Shown here: piece after piece, positions 5,516 through 12,716 of the stretch
Layout: every line of letters starts with the position of its first letter
Numbering within the stretch: the first letter of the stretch is position 1
DNA from: JBOGGX01 sp050744245
GTDB lineage: Bacteria; Actinomycetota; Acidimicrobiia; Acidimicrobiales; JBOGGX01
Direction: 5' to 3'
DNA length: 14,334 nucleotides
Assembly (NCBI GenBank): GCA_050744245.1
Contig: JBOGGX010000075.1
Span: 1-14,334 of the forward strand
Translations under genes and position numbers: made by a program
Notes under the pieces: generated by a model
Told to the model about the DNA's origin: nothing
Seen by the model: only the letters and a program-made list of their open reading frames with translations
The model's database searches: none

Positions 5516-7825
5516 ATGACCACCATTGCCGACCGCCAGGCGTCGCTCGACACCGGGACGACCGAGGTCCGCACGGCCTACAGGACCTGCCCGTTGTGCG
5601 AGGCCGGCTGCGGGCTCGAGGTCACCGTCCGCGAGCGCGAGATCGTGCGGATCAGGGGCGACCGGTCCGACGTCTTCAGCCACGGCTTCATCTGCCCGAA
5701 AGGCTCGACCCTCAAGCAGCTCCACGAGGACCCCGACCGGCTGCGCATTCCGCTCGTGCGGCGCAACGGCGTCCTCGAACCGGCGACGTGGGACGAGGCG
5801 TTCGCCGAGGTCGAGCGGCGGCTCCCGGCCATCGTGGCCGCCCACGGCCCCGACGCGGTCGCGGTCTACCTCGGCAATCCGAATGTCCACAACCTGGCCG
5901 CCCTGCTCTACGGCAAGCCGTTCATCAAGGCCCTGGGCACGGCCAACGTGTACACGGCAAGCACCGTCGACCAGCGGCCCAAGGAGGTGGCCGCCGGGCT
6001 CATGTTCGGCCACCCGACCACGGTGCCCGTCCCCGACATCGACCGCACCGACCATCTGCTGCTGCTGGGCGCCAACCCGTTCGAGTCCAACGGCAGCCTG
6101 GCCACCGCGCCCGACTGGCCCGGCCGGCTCAAGGCCCTGCGGGCCAGGGGCGGACGGTTGGTCGTGGTCGACCCCCGCCGCACGAAGACGGCGGAGGCGG
6201 CCGACGAGCACGTGGCCATACGGCCGGGAACCGATCCCTACCTGCTGGCGGCCATGATCAACACGCTGGCCGCCGACGGGCGCGTCGACCTGGCGGCGGC
6301 CTCGGCCCACGTCGAACGGCTCGACGACCTCCTCTCGGCCGTGGCGCCGTTCACCCCCGAAGCCGTCGAACGGGTCACCGGCGTCGACGCATCGACCATC
6401 CGCCGGTTGGCCGACGACCTCCGGGCCGCACCCTCCGGCTGTGTCTACGGGCGGATCGGCACCACCACCGCGCCGTTCGGGACGGCTGCGTCCTGGCTGG
6501 TCGACGCGCTCAACATCGTCAGCGGCAACCTCGACCGCGTGGGCGGCGCCATGTTCGCCCGGCCGGCCGCGGGCGCGGCCAACACCAAGGGCCGGCCGCA
6601 GTTCGGCCGGGGCGCGCTCATCGGTCGGCGGTCGAGCCGGGTGCGGGGCCTGCCCGAGTCCTTCGGCGAACTGCCCGCGGTGTGCCTGGCCGAAGAGATC
6701 GAGACGGAGGGCGACGGCCAGATTCGGGCGCTGGTGGCGATCGCCGGCAACCCGGTGCTGTCGTTGCCCAACGGCGCCCGGCTCGACCGGGCCATCGCCG
6801 GGCTCGACTTCATGGTGTCCGTCGACATCTACCTCAACGAGACCAGCCGCCACGCGGACGTGGTCCTCCCACCCCCTTCGGCCCTGCAGCGCAGCCACTA
6901 CGACATCGCCCTGTTGTTCTTCGCCCTGCGCAACGTGGCCAACTACAGCGAGCCCACCCTCCCCGTCGAAGCCGGCGAGCTCGACGAGTGGGAGATCCTG
7001 GCCCGGCTGGCCCTGATCGCGGCGGGCATGGGGGCGGGGGCCGACCCCGACCGGGTGACCGACCTGGTCGCCCGCACGCTGCTCCAGTCGGCGGCGGCCG
7101 ACGAGCACGGCCACGTCGCGGGTCGCGAGGTCGACGAGCTGATGGACGCGGTCGCGGGCCGACGGGGACCGGAGAAGCTGCTCGACATCATGCTCAGGGT
7201 CGGCCCGTACGGCGACGGCTTCGGGGCCGACCCCGCCGGGCTGACGCTGGCCGAGCTCGAGGCCAGGCCGCACGGCCTCGACCTCGGACCGCTCGAGCCG
7301 AGGTTGCCGGAGTGCCTGCGTACGCCGACGGGGAAGATCGACCTGGCGCCCGAGCCCATCCTGGTCGACCTGCCCCGGCTCGCGGCCGGCCTCGCCGACG
7401 GCGACGGCGACACAAACGGCGGGCTGGTGCTCGTCGGGCGGCGCGACCTGCGCTCCAACAACTCCTGGATGCACAACGTCAACGTGCTGGTCAAGGGCAA
7501 TCCCCGGTGCACGCTGCACGTGCACCCGAGCGACGCGGCCCGGCTGGCGCTGGCCACCGGAACGCGGGCGAGGGTCACCGGCCGCACCGGGTCCGTCGTG
7601 GTGCCGGTCGAGGTCACCGACGCGGTGCGACCCGGCGTGGTCAGCCTGCCCCACGGCTGGGGGCACGACCTGGATGGCAGCCGGCTGCGGGTCGCCGCCG
7701 CCCACGCCGGCGTCAACTCCAACCTGTTGACCGACGACGAGCGGATCGACGAGATCTCGGGCACCGCGGCCTTCACCGCGGTCCCGGTCGAGGTCAACGC
7801 GGCGGCCGACGCGCCCGCCGGCTGA
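5516..7825 (+). CDS. Molybdopterin- and 4Fe-4S-dependent oxidoreductase (formate dehydrogenase superfamily)
   Basis: A 769-residue DMSO-reductase/FDH-superfamily protein. Residues 18-75 form the N-terminal iron-sulfur domain with the ligands C25-x2-C28-x3-C32 and C60 (GFICPKG). About 76-500 is the molybdopterin oxidoreductase core (LLLLGANPFESNG at 181-193; VVVDPRRTKTAEAAD at 216-230; VAIAGNPVLSLPNG at 407-420). About 636-760 is the dinucleotide-binding domain (RSNNSWMHN at 646-654, SLPHGWGHD at 710-718). There is no Tat signal, so it is cytoplasmic. The segment that normally carries the Mo-ligand Cys or Sec reads NVYTASTVDQRPK (144-156) with no Cys or Sec, so calling it formate dehydrogenase is uncertain. 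ATG 5516 is preferred over earlier in-frame codons because GGAGG lies at 5506-5510. The gene is 8 nt upstream of the deacetylase gene. No FdhB/NADH-linked or small electron-transfer subunit is adjacent. Confidence 0.88.
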   Translation: MTTIADRQASLDTGTTEVRTAYRTCPLCEAGCGLEVTVREREIVRIRGDRSDVFSHGFICPKGSTLKQLHEDPDRLRIPLVRRNGVLEPATWDEAFAEVERRLPAIVAAHGPDAVAVYLGNPNVHNLAALLYGKPFIKALGTANVYTASTVDQRPKEVAAGLMFGHPTTVPVPDIDRTDHLLLLGANPFESNGSLATAPDWPGRLKALRARGGRLVVVDPRRTKTAEAADEHVAIRPGTDPYLLAAMINTLAADGRVDLAAASAHVERLDDLLSAVAPFTPEAVERVTGVDASTIRRLADDLRAAPSGCVYGRIGTTTAPFGTAASWLVDALNIVSGNLDRVGGAMFARPAAGAANTKGRPQFGRGALIGRRSSRVRGLPESFGELPAVCLAEEIETEGDGQIRALVAIAGNPVLSLPNGARLDRAIAGLDFMVSVDIYLNETSRHADVVLPPPSALQRSHYDIALLFFALRNVANYSEPTLPVEAGELDEWEILARLALIAAGMGAGADPDRVTDLVARTLLQSAAADEHGHVAGREVDELMDAVAGRRGPEKLLDIMLRVGPYGDGFGADPAGLTLAELEARPHGLDLGPLEPRLPECLRTPTGKIDLAPEPILVDLPRLAAGLADGDGDTNGGLVLVGRRDLRSNNSWMHNVNVLVKGNPRCTLHVHPSDAARLALATGTRARVTGRTGSVVVPVEVTDAVRPGVVSLPHGWGHDLDGSRLRVAAAHAGVNSNLLTDDERIDEISGTAAFTAVPVEVNAAADAPAG

Positions 7826-7833
7826 GGGGACGG

Positions 7834-8598
7834 GTGGTCGGTTCGGTCGTCTTCTTCCACGCCCACCCCGACGACGAGGCCATCTTCACCGGGGGCACCA
7901 TGGCCCGGCTGACCGCCGCCGGCCACCGGGTGGTGCTGGTCGTGGCGACCGGCGGCGAGCTCGGCCTGCCCGTGGTCGACACGCCGGACCACCTGGCCGC
8001 CATCCGCCGTCAGGAGACCGAACGGGCGGCGGCGCTGCTCGGCGTCGACACGGTGCACTCGCTCGGGTTCCACGACTCTGGCATGCCGGGCGACCCGGCG
8101 AACGAAGCGCCCGGATCGTTCTGGTCGTGTTCGACCGACGACGCCGCGGGCGCCCTGGCCGCCATCCTCACCGACGAGGACGCCAACGCCCTGGTCGTCT
8201 ACGACGAGACCGGCATCTACGGTCACCCGGACCACATCCAGGTCAACCGGATCGGTCACCTGGCCGCGGCGACGGCCGGCGTCGGCGTGGTGTACGAGTC
8301 GACCGTCGACCGGGAGTACCTCCACTTCGTCGAGACCCACCTCGTGGCCGAGGCCATCCTCACCGGCGACCTCGGACTGGTGCGGTCGCACATCGGCACG
8401 CCGACCGTGGCCGTGAGCAACACCGTCGACGTGCGGCCGGTGCTCGAGACCAAACGGGCCGCCATGGCCGCCCACGCCAGCCAGATCCCGGAGACGGCCT
8501 CGGCGCTCCAGCTACCGGTCGAGCGGTTCGCCGCCGTCTACGGGTGGGAGTGGTACGTGCGCCATGGCCCGCCCGGCCCCATCGACGACCTCACTTGA
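7834..8598 (+). CDS. PIG-L / LmbE-family zinc-dependent deacetylase
   Basis: A 254-residue PIG-L-fold protein that by family should hydrolyse an N-acetyl or amide bond on a sugar-like substrate. The zinc-binding motif HAHPDDEA is at 9-16 (H11, D14), with the second motif YDETGIYGHPDHIQVN at 123-138 (H134 the likely third ligand, H131 and D13 catalytic candidates). MshB and Mca of mycothiol metabolism share these motifs, but I cannot assign that substrate from the sequence. The GTG at 7834 is chosen because GAGGGGA (7824-7830) sits just upstream and the HPDDE motif must lie near the N-terminus; the frame is open far upstream but only as antisense and shadow sequence. Eight nucleotides separate it from the molybdoenzyme stop, so the two are probably co-transcribed. 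No signal peptide or membrane segment is seen. Confidence 0.9.
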   Translation: MVGSVVFFHAHPDDEAIFTGGTMARLTAAGHRVVLVVATGGELGLPVVDTPDHLAAIRRQETERAAALLGVDTVHSLGFHDSGMPGDPANEAPGSFWSCSTDDAAGALAAILTDEDANALVVYDETGIYGHPDHIQVNRIGHLAAATAGVGVVYESTVDREYLHFVETHLVAEAILTGDLGLVRSHIGTPTVAVSNTVDVRPVLETKRAAMAAHASQIPETASALQLPVERFAAVYGWEWYVRHGPPGPIDDLT

Positions 8599-8623
8599 CA
8601 AGCGGACACACAAGTGATGTGGT
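8595..8623 (+). promoter_or_regulatory. Weak promoter-like element upstream of the methanethiol oxidase gene
   Basis: A perfect -35 consensus TTGACA (8595-8600) overlaps the deacetylase stop codon. A poor -10 candidate TGTGGT follows 17 nt later (8618-8623). The placement suits independent transcription of the next gene, but the -10 lacks the key second-position A, so this is only a possibility. Confidence 0.25.
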
Positions 8624-8655
8624 CCGGAACTGGAGAACGAGGGGGCCACGACCGC

Positions 8656-10062
8656 ATGACCGATTCGACATTCTATCGCACGCCCGCCGACGCCATCGCC
8701 GCGCCGCCGGAGCAGTTGGCCTATGTGGCCGCGTTCGACCCGGCCGGGCAGGCCAACGACGCCCTGACCGCGATCGACGTCGACGAGTCGTCCGCCAGCT
8801 ACGGCTCGGTGGTGGGCTGGACCGACCTCCCCCACGCCGGCAACGAGCTCCACCACTTCGGGTGGAACGCGTGCTCGAGCGCGCTGTGCCACGAGGGCCA
8901 CGCCGGACATCTGGAGCGCCGGTTCCTGATAGTGCCCGGTCTGCGGTCGTCGCGCACCTACATCCTCGACACCCAGCCCGATCCTCGGACGCCGCATGTC
9001 GTGCGGACGATCGAGGCCGACGAGCTCGCGGCCAAGGCCGGTTACTCGCGGCCCCACACGCTGCACTGCGGGCCGGAGGGGATCTTCATGTCGAACCTGG
9101 GCGGGGCCAACGGCAACGAGGGCCCGGGCGGGGTGGCCCTGTTGGACCACGAGACCTTCGACGTCATCGGCCAGTGGGAGCTCGACCGGGGCGACCAGTA
9201 CTACGCGTACGACGTCTGGTGGCACCTCAACCACGACACCGTCATCACCTCGGAGTGGGCCACGCCGTCGATGATCGAGAACGGGCTCAACCCGGAGGAC
9301 CTGTTGGGCCGCAAGTTCGGCCACCACCTCAACTTCTGGAGCCTGTCGGAGCGCACGCTCACCCAGCGAGTCGACCTGGGCGACCAGCACCAGATGGTGT
9401 TGGAGTTGCGCCCGGCCCACGACCCGTCCGAGGCGTGGGGCTTCGTCGGCGTGGTGGTGAGCGTCGAGGACCTGTCGGCGTCGGTGTGGCTGTGGCACCG
9501 GGACGAGAGCGATGGCGGACGGTGGGCGGCCAAGAAGGTCATCACCATCCCGGCCGAGCCGGCCGACGCGGCCGACCTGCCGCCGGCGCTGCAGCCGTTC
9601 GGGGCGGTGCCGCCCCTGGTCACCGACATCGACCTTTCGGTCGACGACCGCTGGCTGTACGTGTCGTGCTGGGGCACCGGTGAGCTCAAGCAGTACGACG
9701 TGGCCGACCCGCACCATCCGGTCGAGGTTGGTTCGGTCCGCCTGGGCGGCATCGTCGGGCGGGTGGCCCACCCGGCCCGGCCGGACCTGCGGCTGGCGGG
9801 CGGGCCCCAGATGGTCGAGATCAGCCGCGACGGCAGGCGGGTCTACGTCACCAACTCGCTGTACGGGGCCTGGGACGAGATCTTCTACCCGGAGGGGGTC
9901 GGGGCGTGGATGGCCAAGCTCGACGCCGACCTCGACGGCGGCGGGCTCAGCGCCGACGCCCGGTTCTTCCCCAACGGCGACGACTTCCGCGGCCTCAAGG
10001 TCCACCAGACGCGCCTCCAGGGCGGCGACGCCTCCAGCGACTCCTACTGCTTCACCAGCTGA
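8656..10062 (+). CDS. mtoX: Methanethiol oxidase, SBP56 / selenium-binding protein family
   Basis: A 468-residue protein that lines up along its whole length with human SELENBP1 and bacterial MtoX (about 470 aa), which oxidise methanethiol to formaldehyde, hydrogen sulfide and hydrogen peroxide. Family landmarks: HHFGWNACSSALCHEGH (66-82, with C73 matching the SELENBP1 CSSC cysteine but the second Cys displaced to C78), PGLRSSRTYILDTQPDPRTP (94-113), RPHTLHCGPEG (132-142), TSEWATPSMI (198-207), FGHHLNFW (221-228), TDIDLSVDDRWLYVSCWG (323-340), LKQYDVADPHHP (344-355), AGGPQM (381-386) and the closing GGDASSD. A beta-propeller fold is expected. No Sec-type signal is seen, so it is probably cytoplasmic, unlike the periplasmic MtoX of Hyphomicrobium. 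ATG 8656 is preferred to the GTG/ATG at 8614-8619 because GAGGGGG (8639-8645) precedes it and family similarity begins here. No copper-chaperone gene (SCO1/SenC) is adjacent. Confidence 0.92.
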   Translation: MTDSTFYRTPADAIAAPPEQLAYVAAFDPAGQANDALTAIDVDESSASYGSVVGWTDLPHAGNELHHFGWNACSSALCHEGHAGHLERRFLIVPGLRSSRTYILDTQPDPRTPHVVRTIEADELAAKAGYSRPHTLHCGPEGIFMSNLGGANGNEGPGGVALLDHETFDVIGQWELDRGDQYYAYDVWWHLNHDTVITSEWATPSMIENGLNPEDLLGRKFGHHLNFWSLSERTLTQRVDLGDQHQMVLELRPAHDPSEAWGFVGVVVSVEDLSASVWLWHRDESDGGRWAAKKVITIPAEPADAADLPPALQPFGAVPPLVTDIDLSVDDRWLYVSCWGTGELKQYDVADPHHPVEVGSVRLGGIVGRVAHPARPDLRLAGGPQMVEISRDGRRVYVTNSLYGAWDEIFYPEGVGAWMAKLDADLDGGGLSADARFFPNGDDFRGLKVHQTRLQGGDASSDSYCFTS

Positions 10063-10078
10063 CCCCCTCCCGTTCTTC

Positions 10079-10114
10079 GGGTGCTTATCGCGCCGATAGG
10101 CGCGGTAAGCACCC
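10079..10114 (+). terminator. Long stem-loop after the methanethiol oxidase gene
   Basis: A 16-bp stem (10079-10094 with 10099-10114) closes on a GATA loop, with a single T-G pair as the only imperfection. It starts 17 nt after the methanethiol oxidase stop codon, so it is probably a terminator or mRNA 3'-end stabiliser. There is no U-run after it, as is common in GC-rich actinobacteria. The near-perfect symmetry could also be a repeated palindromic element or a protein site. The rest of the 133-nt gap before the thiolase gene shows only the thiolase ribosome binding site. Confidence 0.65.
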
Positions 10115-10195
10115 CACATTCGAGCGGTCGGGGGTGCGGCGGCGGGTGGCGTAGTGGCAGCATGGCGGGAGCCGCGAGTCGTTGGAGGTACTGAC

Positions 10196-11383
10196 ATGGC
10201 CGGTTCTGTGATCGTCGCCGGTGCCCGCACGCCGATCGGAAGGCTGTCCGGCGCGCTGGCCAGCCTCCCGGCCAGCGACCTCGGCGGGATCGCCATCGCC
10301 GCCGCCCTCGAGCGGGCGGGCGTGGCCGCCGACGACGTCGACCACGTGTACATGGGCCACGTGCTCCAGGCCGGCGCGGGCCAGATCACCGCCCGCCAGG
10401 CTGCGGTCAGGGGCGGCATCCCGATGACGGTGCCGGCGACGACCGTGAACAAGGTCTGCCTGTCCGGGCTCAACACGATCCTGCTGGCCGACCTGCTGAT
10501 CCAGGCCGGGCTGGCCGACGTCGTCGTGGCGGGCGGCATGGAATCGATGACGAAGGCCCCGTACCTGCTGCCGGGCGCCCGCGAGGGCTACCGGGCCGGC
10601 GACAAGTCGGTCGTCGACTCGATGATGTACGACGGGCTGTTCTGCGCCTTCGACGTGTGCGCCATGGGGGCGGGGACCGAGAAGTACACCCGGGCGATCG
10701 GGGGCATCACCCGAGAGGCCCAGGACGAGTTCGCGGCCCGGTCCCACGAGCGGGCGGCCGCCGCGATCAAGGACGGGCTGTTCGCCGAGGAGATCGTCAA
10801 CGTGGAGGTGCCCCAGCGGCGGGGCGAGCCGATCGTGGTCGACACCGATGAGGGCGTGCGCCCGGGCACGACCCCCGAGACCCTGGGCGCGCTGCGTCCC
10901 GCCTTCGAGTCCGACGGCACCATCACCGCCGGCAACGCCTCGCAGATCTCCGACGGTGCGTCGGCCGTGATCGTCACCAGCCGGTCGCGGGCCGACGCCC
11001 TGGGGGTCGACCCGCTGGGCGAGGTCGTGGCGTACGGGCAGGTCGCCGGGCCGGACGCATCGCTGTTGACCCAGCCGTCGCAGTCGATCCTCCAGGCGCT
11101 CGAGCGGGCCGGTTCGTCGGTCGGCGACGTCGACCTGTTCGAGATCAACGAGGCCTTCGCCGCCGTCGGCCTGGCCTCGATGGCCGAGCTCGGGATCGGC
11201 GACGACGTGACCAACGTCAACGGCGGGGCCATCGCCCTCGGTCACCCCATCGGCATGTCGGGCAACCGGCTGGCGCTCACGCTGCTGCACGAGCTGCGGC
11301 GGCGGGGCGGCGGGCTCGGCGCGGCCGCCCTGTGCGGTGGCGGGGGCCAGGGCGACGCCATCCTCGTGCGCACGCTGGACTGA
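10196..11383 (+). CDS. atoB: Acetyl-CoA C-acetyltransferase (thiolase)
   Basis: A 395-residue thiolase that condenses two acetyl-CoA to acetoacetyl-CoA (or the reverse). The catalytic residues are in place: nucleophile C88 (NKVCLSGLN), H350 (GGAIALGHPIGMSGNR) and C380 (ALCGGGGQGDA), matching C89/H348/C378 of the Zoogloea enzyme. Other family segments are AGARTPIGRLSGAL (8-21), GGMESMTKAPYLLP and NEAFAAVGLA. The start is ATG 10196, with GGAGG at 10184-10188, 7 nt upstream; an in-frame codon at 10154 lacks this. It is single-subunit and cytoplasmic. It can supply the acetoacetyl-CoA that, after reduction and dehydration, becomes the crotonyl-CoA used by Ccr. In Streptomyces, as I recall, an atoB-type thiolase lies next to the methylmalonyl-CoA epimerase gene, so presence in this neighbourhood is plausible. 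A role in fatty acid degradation or polyhydroxybutyrate formation cannot be excluded. Confidence 0.95.
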   Translation: MAGSVIVAGARTPIGRLSGALASLPASDLGGIAIAAALERAGVAADDVDHVYMGHVLQAGAGQITARQAAVRGGIPMTVPATTVNKVCLSGLNTILLADLLIQAGLADVVVAGGMESMTKAPYLLPGAREGYRAGDKSVVDSMMYDGLFCAFDVCAMGAGTEKYTRAIGGITREAQDEFAARSHERAAAAIKDGLFAEEIVNVEVPQRRGEPIVVDTDEGVRPGTTPETLGALRPAFESDGTITAGNASQISDGASAVIVTSRSRADALGVDPLGEVVAYGQVAGPDASLLTQPSQSILQALERAGSSVGDVDLFEINEAFAAVGLASMAELGIGDDVTNVNGGAIALGHPIGMSGNRLALTLLHELRRRGGGLGAAALCGGGGQGDAILVRTLD

Positions 11384-11464
11384 GGCGCGGCCGGGCGGCT
11401 CCAGCCATCCCTTAACCGAGCGCGTCGATTATGACCTCCGAGCCGCCGACGCGTCCGGCTCACC

Positions 11465-11474
11465 GAGGAGGAGG
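11465..11474 (+). promoter_or_regulatory. Strong ribosome binding site of the peptidoglycan-binding gene
   Basis: GAGGAGGAGG lies 5 nt before ATG 11480 and is the strongest Shine-Dalgarno sequence in the window. It fixes the start and shows that translation of the interrupted gene was under real selection, at least until recently. Confidence 0.8.
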
Positions 11475-11479
11475 CAACA

Positions 11480-11794
11480 ATGTCCTACACCGATGGCGGG
11501 TACACCGGAAGCGATGTCGCCCCCGGCGAGCAGGGCGAGCACATCGCCGAGCTCCAGGCGCGGCTGATCGAGTTCGGCTTCACCGACCTGCCGACCGACG
11601 GCGTCGTCGGCGACTCGACACAGGAAGCCCTCACCACGTTCGCGGCCGACCGCAACCTCACGGAGGGCACGTTCAAGGCGGCCGTCGCCCGGGTGGCCCA
11701 GGAGACCCGGCCGCTGCGGGCCGCACGCTGGGTCCGGCGGTTCGAGAACCCGGACGCCACCTACGGCTACATGTCGAACACGGAGGCGGGGTAA
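11480..11794 (+). CDS. Peptidoglycan-binding domain protein, first segment of an interrupted gene
   Basis: A 104-residue product starting at ATG 11480 behind a strong ribosome binding site. Residues 16-60 look like a PG_binding_1 repeat: GEQGEHIAELQARLIEFGF, then a DG-V-GDSTQEALTTF core, the pattern of small three-helix cell-wall-binding domains. No signal peptide or membrane segment precedes it, so export would need another route. It ends at an in-frame TAA (11792-11794), after which the same frame stays open for 152 codons with protein-like composition. The stop therefore looks like a nonsense change (CAA to TAA would restore Gln) or a sequencing error rather than a natural end. The segment at 80-104 (RAARWVRRFENPDATYGYMS) runs on naturally into the next piece. 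If it really ends here, the product is just a short peptidoglycan-binding protein. Confidence 0.6.
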   Translation: MSYTDGGYTGSDVAPGEQGEHIAELQARLIEFGFTDLPTDGVVGDSTQEALTTFAADRNLTEGTFKAAVARVAQETRPLRAARWVRRFENPDATYGYMSNTEAG

Positions 11795-12253
11795 CAGGGC
11801 GAGAACCTCCCCGGCAACCAGAAGTGGGCGGGCAAGCAACGCGACCGCACCTACTACCCGCCGAACGCGACGACGGCCGAGGCGGACTACGGCTACCAGA
11901 TCGTGGCCGACGACGAGGCGCACGCCGACTGGGTGCCCCTCGACACCACCCACGTCACCACGTCGGCCGGGTGGAAGGGCAGCAAGTCCGAGCGGATGAT
12001 CTACACGATGGACGGGGAGGGCCAGGTCAACCTGGCGGATCCCAGGGCCGAGGAGGCCCAACGCCCCGGCGAGCGGTTCCACCACACGAGCCTCGAGGCC
12101 GGCGCCGCCGTCGCCGGGACGGGCGAGATGAAGGTCCGCGAGGGCGTGGTCGAGGCGGTCTCCGACAAGAGCGGGCACGACAAACCGGACTTCGCGATGA
12201 CGCAGCAGGTGGGCCAGGCCCTGAACGATCAGGCGATGAACACGACAACGTGA
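11795..12253 (+). pseudogene. Middle segment of the interrupted gene (same frame after the TAA)
   Basis: Direct in-frame continuation of the peptidoglycan-binding gene: 152 codons from just after TAA to a TGA at 12251-12253. A fresh start is possible only at a GTG (11903) without a clear ribosome binding site. The region RMIYTMDGEGQVNL, then GERFHHTSLEAGAAVAGTGE and VSDKSGHDKPDFAMTQQV, resembles from memory a domain seen at the C-terminus of toxin-like and secreted-effector-like proteins (pattern FHHSS, G-x-VAAAGE, SNKSGHYKP). Tyr is usual where Asp stands in SGHDKP. I cannot confirm this without a profile search. The end is probably a frameshift: one extra base near 12241 would carry the reading straight into the third segment (MNHDNVTFEF). 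No biochemical function can be given. Confidence 0.5.
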
Positions 12254-12579
12254 CCTTCGAGTTCTACAACGCGCCGGTCGGGGGGGTGGCGCAGCCCGAC
12301 ACGCTCCTTTCGGGCACCGAGATGCTGGCGTACGACCGCGACGCGATCCTCGTCGACCTCTGGACCCGCCTGGGGCCGATCGCCGAGGCGGAGGAGCAGT
12401 ACCGCTGGGGCGCCCGGTCGTGGGACATGCTGCCCGACGACGTGCGCCAACAGCATCTTGAGGCCAAGCGCAACGAGCTCTACGAGCCCTACCCGCTGAT
12501 GGTCCAGCGGACGCTCCGCACCGAGGCCCGCAAGATCATCACCTCAACTGACACCCGGCGCCATCACTACGATTCGTAA
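12250..12579 (+). CDS. Hypothetical protein, or third segment of the interrupted gene
   Basis: A 109-residue frame that opens with GTG at 12250 and overlaps the previous stop as GTGA. This could be normal translational coupling of a small gene, but no ribosome binding site is evident. The first residues (VTFEFYNAPV) look like the expected continuation of the preceding domain, so a one-base deletion splitting a single gene is my preferred reading. The rest is soluble, rich in Glu, Arg and Trp, and predicted helical (AILVDLWTRLGPIAEAEEQY, then WDMLPDDVRQQHLEAKRNEL); no known family is recognised. No signal peptide or membrane helix. Together the three segments would make a protein of about 366 residues. 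Confidence 0.5.
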   Translation: MTFEFYNAPVGGVAQPDTLLSGTEMLAYDRDAILVDLWTRLGPIAEAEEQYRWGARSWDMLPDDVRQQHLEAKRNELYEPYPLMVQRTLRTEARKIITSTDTRRHHYDS

Positions 12580-12584
12580 CCCAC

Positions 12585-12616
12585 TTTGCTACCGTGTCGA
12601 CGAGTGCGGTAGAAAA
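12585..12616 (+). terminator. Hairpin after the interrupted gene
   Basis: CTACCG (12589-12594) and CGGTAG (12607-12612) pair perfectly around a 12-nt loop. An outer TTT/AAA pairing follows beyond one mismatch. It starts 6 nt after the TAA at 12579, as expected of a terminator or 3'-end hairpin, though no U-run follows on the plus strand. Confidence 0.4.
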
Positions 12617-12634
12617 GAACCGAGGTCATGGCAC

Positions 12635-12663
12635 TTGTCATGTCCTTGTCCACGTTGTAACGT
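12635..12663 (+). promoter_or_regulatory. Candidate promoter in the convergent gap
   Basis: TTGTCA (12635-12640) and TAACGT (12658-12663) are separated by exactly 17 nt, a good -35/-10 pair for a housekeeping actinobacterial promoter. The -10 lies inside the palindrome CACGTT-GT-AACGTG (12651-12664), and a perfect 8-nt palindrome CAACGTTG (12669-12676) covers the predicted start of transcription. That layout suggests a repressible promoter. No coding sequence follows on this strand before the recR antisense region. Confidence 0.35.
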
Positions 12664-12716
12664 GATCGCAACGTTGAGGTCCGAGGATACCTCCCCCTCG
12701 GTCAGGTCACCCGTGG

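Noticed and set aside
5447..7705. Long minus-strand frame opposite the molybdoenzyme
   Set aside because: The composition is low-complexity and the opposite strand encodes an unmistakable enzyme; no start signal.
4807..7833. A very long plus-strand reading frame antisense to ccr and out of frame with the molybdoenzyme, fused to the deacetylase
   Set aside because: The translation is Arg/Gly/Pro-rich shadow sequence typical of high-GC DNA; only the part from 7834 has a ribosome binding site and family motifs.
10154..10195. Earlier start for the thiolase
   Set aside because: There is no ribosome binding site there, whereas ATG 10196 has GGAGG at proper distance and matches the family N-terminus.
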